DNA of 64,000 nt from CAWGXZ01 sp963826695 (GTDB taxonomy: Bacteria > Pseudomonadota > Gammaproteobacteria > Burkholderiales > Burkholderiaceae_C): contig CAWGXZ010000008.1 of NCBI GenBank assembly GCA_963826695.1, positions 1 through 64,000 on the forward strand, read 5' to 3'. The position numbers and the translations under genes are program-made. Positions 50,133 through 58,632 of this stretch are shown in pieces; within the stretch, counting starts at the first letter, position 1; every line of letters starts with the position of its first letter. Below the pieces are notes generated by a model. It was not told where the DNA came from. It did not search any database and saw only the letters and a list, made by a program, of their open reading frames with translations.

Positions 50133-50636
50133 GCACGGCGTGCAGCCAGCGCGGGCTCGGCCTGGTCGAGCTGCTGGTGGCCGCCGCGCTGGCCGCGCTC
50201 CTGCTCGGCACGCTGTTCGGCGTGACGCTCAACGGCTGCGGGCGCAGACCTTCAGCCGCGAGCGCAACGAGATGGCCTACCAGGCGCGCTTTGCGCTGGG
50301 CTCGATCGTCGCCAGGGCCCGCCGACGCACCCCCGCCGGGCGCTCGCCATCCCACCGGCCAGGTCGACCGGCGACTGGTTCAGCCCGACGATGTACTGCC
50401 TGAATACCATCACGCCGCCAGCTGATCGAGACCACGCCGCGCCGACACCGCCTGCACCGGCAGCCGCGTGATCGCCGAGAACGTCGATTGCGTTCTCCGC
50501 GCGGCCGCTCGCGGCCGAGCGGTCTCCTCGACCGCGCCGGCCGTCGCAGTCGCACTGACCGTGTCCAACCCCGGCGCTCGCAGACGCTGCCGCCGCTTGT
50601 CGGCCGGCGCGCGGCTCGGGCGGCGGCACGCTGTGA
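50130..50636 (+). CDS. Minor pseudopilin, GspJ-like
   Basis: After a one-base correction near 50150 the product begins MARRAAS-RG|LGLVELLVAAALAALLLG, a prepilin-type leader with Glu5. RAQTFSRERNEMAYQARFALGSIVARAR follows, which suits GspJ/PilW. The end is TGA 50634-50636, overlapping the next GTG. The middle is spread over three frames, and no intact globular motif can be checked. Confidence 0.65.
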
Positions 50637-51664
50637 GACGCAGCGCGGCGCTCGCGGCGCGTGCAGCGGCCGCGAGCAGCGGCGGCTTCATCCTGCTGCC
50701 GGTGGCGCTGGCGCTGGGCCTGATCGCCTCGGTGGCCTATCTGTCGAACCGCGACAGCGGCAGCCAACGTCGCGATGGTCGCCGGCCGCGCCGACGCGAG
50801 AAGGCCCGCTACGCCGCTGAGGCCGGCCTGCAGCATGCGAACTACGCCGCCGGCAGCTCGACTGCTGCCCTGCCGATCTAAACAGCACCTTCGAGGCGGC
50901 GAGATCGGCGGCGCGCCCTACACCGCCAGCTCCACCGAGGCGGTGCCGGCAGCCAGCGCCGCGAATCCTGCAGCCTGAGCGCCACCGGTAGCTACAACGG
51001 TGCGACGTGTGACGCTGAAGCGCGACAAGGTCGTTGTCGTACCGACGCGCATCGCAGAGCCTAACCGTTGCAGCAGGGCGCGAACGACGTTACCGACACC
51101 TACGTCGATGCTGAAAGTCCCCCGGAGGACCAGCCACGGCACCGCAGACACCGGCTGCAGCTGCGCACGCACCCGAACCACGTCGTACCAAGTCACTGAT
51201 CCGCTTCAACTTCGCCCTGCCGCCGGACAGCCGGCTGGTCGACCGCTACGAAGCCGACGGCAGCCGCTCGCCCGGTGCGCAGATGTCGCTGCGGCAGGAT
51301 CGAACCAACGCCAGCGGCTCGACACGATGTGACCGGGGTCGCCACCCATCTACTGAGCGCAAGCCTGGACTGGACAGCGACATGGTCGACCTGGGAGACG
51401 CGGACAGGCAACGGCCTGGCCGGCGCAGAAGTACGACCCGGTCGCCGGTCGCCGCCCGCACGACCTCGGACGAGATCGGCTGGAAAGATCTGGGACATCA
51501 CCGACGCGGCGGCGGCATGGGTGTGGCCGACCCGATCCCAACCGCGGCCTTTGGCTGATCGCCGGCGGCAGCACCAAGCAGATCGAAGTACGTCAGCCAG
51601 GAGGGGCGGATCGCTCGCCGATCGGCCGAAACTGGTGCTCAACTACCTCGAGCCCTGCCCGTGA
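50633..51664 (+). CDS. GspK/PilX-like pseudopilin carrying a DNRLRE-type domain
   Basis: About 343 residues. GTG 50633 gives a prepilin-like N-terminus SSG|GFILLPVALALGLIASVAYL. It has no Glu at position 5, as expected of GspK, which caps the pseudopilus. After a short spacer with EKARYAAEAGLQHANYA, the C-terminal about 200 residues resemble a DNRLRE beta-sandwich (TDTYVDAESP, SLIRFNF, WSTWET, GWKIWDITDAAAAWV, RPKLVLNYLEP), a domain found in adhesins and cell-surface proteins. This replaces the usual GspK alpha-domain. Frame breaks lie near 50770, 50880, 50990, 51070, 51190, 51250, 51310, 51430 and 51485. It suggests an adhesive or ligand-binding tip. Confidence 0.68.
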
Positions 51665-51849
51665 GCAGGCACCTCGGCCTGGGCTTGGCCGAGCCCTGGG
51701 GACCTTGGCGAGTACGAGCTGGCCCGAAGTTTTCCGCCGGTCTGGCCGATAACACGAGCAACCCGTGGCGCCGCAGACCCTAGCGCGCGCCGCAACGCGA
51801 CCTCCCCCCACGTGAAACTCGCCCGTTCAATCCGCTCGATCTGGACTGC

Positions 51850-52074
51850 CTGCGTCTTTGCCGGAGACGGCGTGACCCTGCGATGCCCGCGCCAACCCGC
51901 AGCGGCGGTTGGGTCCGAATGTCGCGGGCTTCGGCACTGCCGACAATGACTTCAGCCTGCGCGCGCGCCGACGCGGCGCTTCACGACGCCAAGCGCGCCG
52001 GCGGCAACCGGATCGTCGATGCCCCACCTGCAGCGGCCGAGCGGCTGCGGGTGGACTTTGCGAGCGCCGCTTGA
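51850..52074 (+). pseudogene. Truncated GGDEF (diguanylate cyclase) remnant
   Basis: Only the C-terminal end of a GGDEF domain is seen: VAGFGTADNDFSL in one frame and, after a break near 51962, ARADAALHDAKRAGGNRIV in another, then a short tail ending DFASAA. This matches the closing ADxALYxAKxxGRNRV helix of diguanylate cyclases. The catalytic GGDEF loop is absent, and only about 190 bp lie between this and the preceding gene's stop. So either the gene was deleted in front or the assembly has lost sequence. TGA at 52072-52074 overlaps the next TTG. Confidence 0.65.
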
Positions 52075-53186
52075 AGTCGCTGCGGGCGCTGCTGTCCTCG
52101 AAGCCCCACGAGGGCAAGTCACCGGGCGGACCGATCGGCTTCGACCTGGCGCAGGACCGGCTCAACCTGGTGCAGTTCGATGCGGCCGCCGCCGGCCCGA
52201 CGCTGCGCGCGGCGGTCTCGACGCCCTACCCCGTTCCGCGCGACGAGCTGACAACCCAGCCCTCGCGGCTCAAGGCCCTGGTGCGCGAAGCCCTGAGAGA
52301 GCATGCATTCCGCGGCCGCAAGGTGGTTTCGTGCCTGCGCCCCGACGAGATGCGCATGCTGCTGGTCAATTACCCGGCCAGCGGCGACGACACCCTGGCC
52401 ATCGCGTCGGAGCTGCGCGAGCGGCTGAAGGGCGAGCTCGCCACCTCGGTGGTCGACTACATGCCGATCCGCAACGACAACGGCGACCCGGCGCGGCGCG
52501 AGGCGCTGGTCGTGGTGGCGCCGCGCGACAAGGTGCTGCGCCATCTCGACCTGCTCGACGCCGCGGGCCTCGAAGCGGCGTCGCTCGATGCCGGCCCGGC
52601 CGCACTCGCCCGGTTGATCTCGTTCGTCAACGCGCTCGACACGCGTGAAAAGCACCCCAACGTGCTGCTGATCAATTTCGGCCACGTGAAAAGCCATGTC
52701 AGCGTCGTCTGGGGGCGGCGCCTGATCCTCGACCGCGGCATCGAGTTCGGCGACCGCATGCTGCTCGACCGGCTCGCACGGGTGCTCACCGTCAGCGACG
52801 ACATGGCCGCGCGGATGCTCGAGCAGACCGGTTTCGCCGATCCCGCCGAGAGCGAAGTCGACGGCGAACTCGCTCGCACGCTTGCCGAGGTGCTGCGGCC
52901 GGACTTTGCAGCGCTCGTCGCCGAGATCAACCAGACGCTGGTCTATACCGCCTCGCGCAGCCGCGGCCGCAGCATCGACCGCATCTACCTGCTCGGCAGC
53001 GTCGGACGCTACCGCGGCGTCGACCGGCTGATGCAGCAGGTGCTGCAGCTGCCGGTCGAGGTGCTGAATCCATTCCGGCCTTTCGGCGGCCACCCCGTCG
53101 ACGGCGTCCTGGCAAGGCTGCAGCCGCTTGCCGCGATGGCCATGGCGTGCGGGCTCGGCCTGCGCGGGATGCGCGAACATGGCTGA
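52071..53186 (+). CDS. PilM-like/GspL-like actin-fold protein
   Basis: Intact, about 371 residues. The start is TTG 52071, overlapping the previous TGA, because GFDLAQDRLNLVQF (first actin-fold strand) comes soon after. VLLINFGHVKSHVSVVWG, SIDRIYLLGSVGRYRGVD and the helical middle match the ATPase-fold of PilM. In pili and type II systems it ties the cytoplasmic motor to the inner-membrane PilN/O or GspL/M complex. Very high similarity to one family and no frame break make it one of the cleanest genes of this operon. Confidence 0.85.
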   Translation: MKSLRALLSSKPHEGKSPGGPIGFDLAQDRLNLVQFDAAAAGPTLRAAVSTPYPVPRDELTTQPSRLKALVREALREHAFRGRKVVSCLRPDEMRMLLVNYPASGDDTLAIASELRERLKGELATSVVDYMPIRNDNGDPARREALVVVAPRDKVLRHLDLLDAAGLEAASLDAGPAALARLISFVNALDTREKHPNVLLINFGHVKSHVSVVWGRRLILDRGIEFGDRMLLDRLARVLTVSDDMAARMLEQTGFADPAESEVDGELARTLAEVLRPDFAALVAEINQTLVYTASRSRGRSIDRIYLLGSVGRYRGVDRLMQQVLQLPVEVLNPFRPFGGHPVDGVLARLQPLAAMAMACGLGLRGMREHG

Positions 53187-53820
53187 CATCGAATTGATCC
53201 CGCGCGACTACCTCGCGCTGCGCCGGCTGCGCCGCTGGCTGCAGCGCTTCGGCATCGGCCTGGCCGTGCTGCTGTTGCTGGCCGGTGGCACGCGGGCATG
53301 GCTCGGCTGGCGCCTGGGCAGCGAGCGGCCGCAGGTCGAGGCCTTGCGCCAGTCGGCGCTGGCCGCCGGCGAGCGGCTGACGCGGCTGACCGCCCTTCGC
53401 GCACGCAAGCTCGGCGCCGACGCCCACCTCGCCGCATTGCAGGAGATGCGCGACCCGGCGGGCTGGGATCGCATCGTCCACGCCATCGACGCGGCCTACC
53501 AGCCGCCCGTCTGGCTGGAAGGCCTGACGTACGCGCGCGACGTCGAATTCGCGTCGCCGGCATCGGCTGCCGCGGCAACACCGGCAGCCCCAGCGGCGTC
53601 GGCCGGGCGGCCGGTGCTGAGCCGCCGCTTCGACCTTCAGGGCCATGCACTGGCGCATGCCGCGGTCACCGACTTCATGCGTGCCCTGGGTGGGCAGCCG
53701 GGTATCGAGGGACTGCGCCTGGGCGAAACCCGGCTGCGCCGCGAGGCCGGTGGCGACGTCGTCGATTTCCATCTCGGCGGCAGGATCGACGACACCGCGC
53801 AAAGGAAGACCACACCATGA
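53179..53820 (+). CDS. PilN-like/GspL C-terminal-like inner-membrane protein
   Basis: 213 residues, intact. A cytoplasmic tail with IELIPRDYLALRRLRR, one membrane helix (FGIGLAVLLLLAGGTRAWL), a coiled-coil-like segment and a periplasmic ferredoxin-like domain. An Ala/Pro-rich insert lies between. The order after a PilM-like protein matches PilN. It starts 8 bp inside the PilM gene. Confidence 0.8.
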   Translation: MADIELIPRDYLALRRLRRWLQRFGIGLAVLLLLAGGTRAWLGWRLGSERPQVEALRQSALAAGERLTRLTALRARKLGADAHLAALQEMRDPAGWDRIVHAIDAAYQPPVWLEGLTYARDVEFASPASAAAATPAAPAASAGRPVLSRRFDLQGHALAHAAVTDFMRALGGQPGIEGLRLGETRLRREAGGDVVDFHLGGRIDDTAQRKTTP

Positions 53821-54389
53821 CGGCACTGCTGCAACGGCTGGCGGCGCTCGATCCGCGCGTGCTGAAGATCGTGCTCGGCTCGGTTCTCTTCGTCGCCTTG
53901 TTCCAGTCGTGGGTCGTGCTGCGCGGTCCCTGGGCCGAACTGCAGACGCTGACCCGGACGCGCAGCCAACTCGAACTCGCCCGCCAGGGCGACGCCGGCA
54001 ATGCAGCCGAGCTCGAGCGGCTCGAGCGCGAGATCGGCGTCATCGACCGCGGCCTCGGAGGCGGCCCCTTGCGCACCGACGAAGCCATGATCCCCTTCCT
54101 GATGACCACGCTCGACGGCATCGCGAGTCGCCACGGCGTGGCGCTGGGCGGGGTCAAGCCGCCGCAGCAACGCGCCATCGGCCCGTTCGAGGAGGCCGGC
54201 TTCCAGGTCGAGGCGCGCGGCAGCTACAAGGCGCTGTTCGCCTGGCTGACCGAGGCGCTCGCCGAGGTCAAGCCGCTGATCGCGACCGAGCTCGAGTTCA
54301 AGTCGGTCGATGGCGGCGAGCGTGTGGCCCTGTCGGTGCGGCTGGCCGCGTACCGTGTTGCGCCGGCCGCCTCGGGAGTTGCACGGTGA
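53817..54389 (+). CDS. PilO-like/GspM-like inner-membrane protein
   Basis: 190 residues, intact. One membrane helix (VLKIVLGSVLFVALFQSWVV) and a coiled coil (ELERLEREIGVIDRGL) precede a ferredoxin-like domain. The fold and the position immediately after PilN support PilO/GspM. ATG 53817 overlaps the PilN stop (ATGA). Confidence 0.78.
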   Translation: MTALLQRLAALDPRVLKIVLGSVLFVALFQSWVVLRGPWAELQTLTRTRSQLELARQGDAGNAAELERLEREIGVIDRGLGGGPLRTDEAMIPFLMTTLDGIASRHGVALGGVKPPQQRAIGPFEEAGFQVEARGSYKALFAWLTEALAEVKPLIATELEFKSVDGGERVALSVRLAAYRVAPAASGVAR

Positions 54390-54805
54390 GGCGCGCCGGG
54401 ACCTGCGTGCTTTACAGGCGGATGGCATCGGTGCTGCTGGCCGTGCTGTCGCTCTTCATCGCCGCCTCCCATGCCGGTGCCGATGCCGTGGTCAATGGGC
54501 TGCGCCATGATCCGTTCGCCCGCCGGGCCGTCCCACCACCGACCTCCGCGTCGGCGCCTTTCGTGCGCGCCGGCGAATCGGCAGCGCCAGTCGAGGCCCC
54601 ACCACCACCCTGGCAGCCCCAGCTGCGCGGCATCATGCTGGCCGGCCGCGCCTCGGTTGCCAATGTCGGCGGCACCGTCGTCGGCCTCGGCGAGAGCATC
54701 GACGGCTGGCGGCTGATTCGCCTCGAGGACGGCTTCGCGACCTTCGTCAAGGGTCGCCAGCAGACCGTTCTCAGCATGCACACCCCAGGACAATCCCGAC
54801 CATGA
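54386..54805 (+). CDS. PilP/GspC-like periplasmic linker protein
   Basis: 139 residues, intact, from GTG 54386 (ATG 54422 is an alternative). A signal-anchor helix SVLLAVLSLFIAASHAGADA is followed by a Pro-rich linker and a small beta-domain (LRGIMLAGRASVANVGG, GWRLIRLEDGFATFV), matching the homology region of GspC/PilP that docks to the secretin. It lies directly upstream of the secretin gene and overlaps it by 4 bp. Confidence 0.75.
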   Translation: MRRAGTCVLYRRMASVLLAVLSLFIAASHAGADAVVNGLRHDPFARRAVPPPTSASAPFVRAGESAAPVEAPPPPWQPQLRGIMLAGRASVANVGGTVVGLGESIDGWRLIRLEDGFATFVKGRQQTVLSMHTPGQSRP

Positions 54806-56476
54806 CGCGCCTTCGAACCCGACTGATCGCGGCCCTCGGCGCGATGGCGATTGCCGCCGGCAGCCTGCCGAGCCGCGCCCAGGCGCCCGAGATCAACCTC
54901 ACCCAGCAGGGCCGGCTGATCTCGCTGCGCTTCAAGGATGCGTCGCTGCACGAAGTCTTCGACGTGCTGTCGCGCCATGAAAAGGTCAACATCCTGCTCG
55001 GCAAGGGCGTGAGCGGCAATGTCTCGTTGAGCCTCTACAACGTCGATCCCCGGCAGGCGATCCACACCGTCGCCAGCGTCGCCGGCTATGTGGTCGAGAA
55101 GCGCGGCGCCGACTACTTCGTCGTCGAGCGCAAGGACAGCCGGCTGGCGAACACCGGCAACACCCAGGTGCGCTCGTTCAAGGTGCAGTACTCCAACACC
55201 AGGCTGGTCGCCGACATCCTGACCAAGCACCTGTCGCCGAGCGGCAAGATCACGGCGCTGGAGGAGCGCAGCACGCTGGTGATCGAGGACCAGCCCGATT
55301 TTCTCGCCCGGCTCGAGCGCATCCTGCAGGAGGTCGACTCCGAACCGAAGCAGATCCTGATCGAGGCCAAGATCCTCGAGATCACGCTCGACCAGTCGGA
55401 AGTCTTCGGCGTCGACTGGCAGAAGGTCTTCAGCGCCGACCGCACCAACGCGGTCGGTACCAGCGGCCTGGCGCCGCGCGGCGTCGCCGGCCTCTTCTTC
55501 AACCTCGTCAACCGCAATCTCGAGGTCTATCTCGCCGCGCTGTCGAGCAAGGGCCGGGTGCAGACGCTGTCGACGCCGAAGTTGCTGGCACTCGAAAACC
55601 AGGAGGCATCCGCCGTCATCGGCGACCGCATCGGCTACCGGGTGACGACGACGATCAACCAGGTGACGACGGAAAGCATCCAGTTTCTGGAAACCGGCGT
55701 CATCCTGCGGGTCACGCCGTCGGTCGACCAGCAGGGCCGGGTGCGCATGCGCATCCATCCGGAGGTCAGCTCGGCCAGCGTCGCCGGCGGCATTCCCTCG
55801 AAGAAGAGCACCGAGGTGACGACGCAGCTGCTCTGCGACGACGGCGAATCGATCTTCATCGGCGGCCTGATCAAGCAGAGCACCAGCGCACGGCGCAGCG
55901 GCGTGCCGGTGCTGAGCGACATCTGGGGCATCGGCCGGGCGTTCTCGAGCAACGACGAAAGCACGACGATGACCGAAACGGTGGTCATCATCACGCCGCG
56001 CATCGTCAGGCAGTCGCAACCCAGCACCGCCGACCTGCGGCTCGACAGGATCGAGGCGGTGCGCAGCGAAGTCGAGCGCAAGGTCGACGAGGTGGAGCGC
56101 AAACTGGCGCCGGCGGTGCCCGTGCCCGTGCCGGGCGCCGCTGGCGCCTGCACGAACGACGCGTCCGACCGGCGCCGCGCCGGCGGCTGTGGCCGTGCTG
56201 CCGACGGCCGATGCGGCCGCGCCGGCACCCGTCGTCACCACGCCCGTGCCTGCAGCCGCGATCCCGGCGGTCGAGCCGACGGGCGTGGCGGTGCCTGCTC
56301 CAGTGCCTGCTTCAGTACCGGCCCCTGCAACGGTGGCGACACCGTCCACTGCCGCTGCGCCGGCCTTCGTCCAGAACCGCGGCCGGCGAATCACCTGGTG
56401 CCAAAGCTCCTGCCCGCCGGGCGTGACGCCCAACCTGCCGCGCACGCCCCCGGCCGGTTCCGGCGGAGGGCGCTGA
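54802..56476 (+). CDS. gspD: Secretin, GspD/PilQ/MshL family outer-membrane channel
   Basis: About 555 residues. A signal peptide ends near LPSRAQA (residue about 27). N0/STN-like and N1 domains follow (DASLHEVFDVLSRHEKVNILL; FKVQYSNTRLVADILT). The C-terminal secretin domain has the signature EVFGVDWQKVF, LALENQEASAVIGDRI and VPVLSDIWGIGRAFSSN. The tail, after a break near 56145, is Ala/Pro/Val-rich, ending at TGA 56474-56476, and may be a disordered spacer. Twelve or more copies form the outer-membrane pore for the pilus or secreted proteins. Confidence 0.92.
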
Positions 56477-56538
56477 AGGCGCCGCGCCGAGTTCGTCGCC
56501 GACAGAGGCGATGCCCGTCGACGCCCGCCCTGCTCCGC

Positions 56539-57025
56539 CTACGGCTTGACTTCGCCGCGAACCGGCTGCGGCGCGGGCTCGCTGCCGACGCCTTCCGGGA
56601 AGATCAGCGCCACCCGGCTCGTGCCGCGGCCGCCGACCCGCACCGCCTTGCTTTCGGTCTGGCCGTTGAGCGTGGCTTCGACCCGGTAGCTGCCGCTCGG
56701 CATGCGCACCAGCATGTAGGGGCCGTCGGCGCGCGCCTCGAATGCCGTCTTGCCCGAGCCGTCGACCACCCGCACCTGCGCATCCGCCGTGTACTGGTTG
56801 CGGTTGCCCGCTCGCTGCAGCAGCTCGATCGCCAGGGGATAGCGCGAGCGCGCCTGCTGGAAGGCGCTCGACTGGCCGAAGTCGATGCCGCCGGTCACAT
56901 AGGCGATGTTGCCGGCGCGTTGCTCGGCCGGCAGCACGCCCGCACCTTCGCCCGCCCAGTGCGGCGCCGCACCCCAGGGCGATCAGCCCGATGCCGCCGA
57001 GGCGCCTGAGAAATCTGCTGTTCAT
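56539..57025 (-). CDS. Exported protein with carboxypeptidase-regulatory-like domain
   Basis: About 162 residues, with a frame break near 56950. A signal peptide-like start (MNSRFLRRLGGIGLIALGCGAA) and the beta-sandwich segment VRVVDGSGKTAFEARADGPY and MPSGSYRVEATLNGQ suggest an extracytoplasmic Ig-like domain. The function is not recognised. It points the other way from the secretin operon and is divergent from the TAXI gene. Confidence 0.6.
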
Positions 57026-57204
57026 GCGGCTTCCTTTGTCGTTGGGTCGTCGATGGGGCCGGACCCGCCTCGCAGGCGCTCCGGCACGCGCGGACTTTAG
57101 CGCCTGACCCCTGCCCCATGCCGCGGCGATGGGTGGCGCGGTGGGCGCTCGCCCCGCGCCGCGCTACCCTCGAACCGGCACGCCCCGCGTGCAGGACACC
57201 CCCC

Positions 57205-58606
57205 ATGCCCCAAGCCCTGCGCAACACCCTGCTTTCCGCCCGCGACCTGCTGGCGACCGCGGGCCCCTTTCTGCTGGTGGCGCTGCTGCTGCTGGCCATC
57301 GCCTATTGGGCGCTCGACCCGACGCCGCCGCGCCAGGTGGTGCTCGCCACCGGACCCGAACGCAGCGCCTATGCCGAGTTCGGCCAGCGCTATGCGGCGC
57401 AGCTGGCGCGCGAAGGCATCCGCGTCGAGCTGCGCAGCACCGAGGGCACGGCGGAGAACCTGACGCTGTTGAACGATCCGCATTCGGGCGTCGATATCGC
57501 CTTCGTCCAGGGTGGCGTCGACGATGCGGCCGCTGCGGACCCGGCGAAAACGCCGGACGCAGTGGCAGCCGAAGCGCCGCTCGTCTCGCTCGGCAGCCTC
57601 TTCTTCGAGCCGGTGTGGCTGTTCTACCGTGAGGCATCAGCCAGCCGGCAGCTCGGCGCCACGCCGCTCACCAGCCTGCGGCAGTTGCCGGGCTGGACGC
57701 TCGATGTCGGCACGGCGGGCAGCGGCGTGCCGCGGCTGATGACCCGGCTGCTCGATGCCAACCGGGTCGGGCCGGCACAGCTTGAGCTGGCGCGAGCAGG
57801 CGCAGACCCCGGCGGTGATGGGCCTGCTCGCCGGCGAGAGCGATGCGCTGGTGTTCGCCTCGGCGCCCGAATCGCAGATGGTGCAGATGCTGCTGCAGAC
57901 GCCGGGCATCCGCCTGTTCGACTTCGTCCAGGCCGAAGCCTACGCGCGGCGATTCCCCTTCCTCAGCGCGGTGCGGCTGCCGCGCGGCATCGTCGACCTC
58001 TCGCGCGACCTGCCGCCGGCGGATGTTCGGCTGGTCGCGCCGACTGCCACGCTGGTCGCCAGGCAGGCGCTGCATCCGGCGCTGATCCAGCTGTTCGTCC
58101 AGGCGGCGCAGGAAATTCACGGCGACGCCGGCTGGTTCCAGCGCAAGGGCGAATTCCCGAGCCCGGCCAACAGCGACCGGCCGCTCGCCCGGGAGGCCGA
58201 CCGCTTCTATCGCAACGGCGCGCCGATGCTGCAGCGCTACCTGCCGTTCTGGACCGCCAACCTGATCGAGCGGATGTGGGTGGTGCTGGTGTCGATCATC
58301 GCCATCCTGATTCCGCTGTCGCGGGTCGTGCCGCCGCTCTACGAGTTCCGCGTGCGCTCGCGCATCTTTCGCTGGTACGGCCAGCTGCGCGCGGTCGAAA
58401 ACGCCAACGGCCGGCGGCCCGCCGACGAGCTGGCACGCGAGCTGGACGCGATCGAGGCCGGGGTCGAGCAGGTCGCCGTGCCGCTGAGCTATGCCGACGG
58501 GCTGTATTCGCTGCGCGGTCACATCGCCATGGTGCGCCGGCAGCTGCACCTGCCGCCGAGCCCGGGGGCACCGCTGCCGGGCGGCACCGATCGCCGCAAC
58601 GCCTGA
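57205..58606 (+). CDS. TAXI-type TRAP transporter solute-binding-like protein, membrane-anchored
   Basis: About 467 residues. An N-terminal membrane helix (LLVALLLLAIAYWAL) is followed by a TAXI-like binding fold (LATGPERSAYAEFGQRYAAQL, DIAFVQGGVD, TLDVGTAGSGVPRLMTRLL). A second helix near residue 360 (MWVVLVSIIAILIPLSRV) is followed by a helical cytoplasmic tail. Compared with the short TAXI proteins, the extra C-terminal helix and tail are noteworthy. No TRAP permease gene is beside it. One frame break lies near 57800. Confidence 0.75.
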
Positions 58607-58632
58607 AGGCGCGTCGCTGACGCCGGCGCCCT

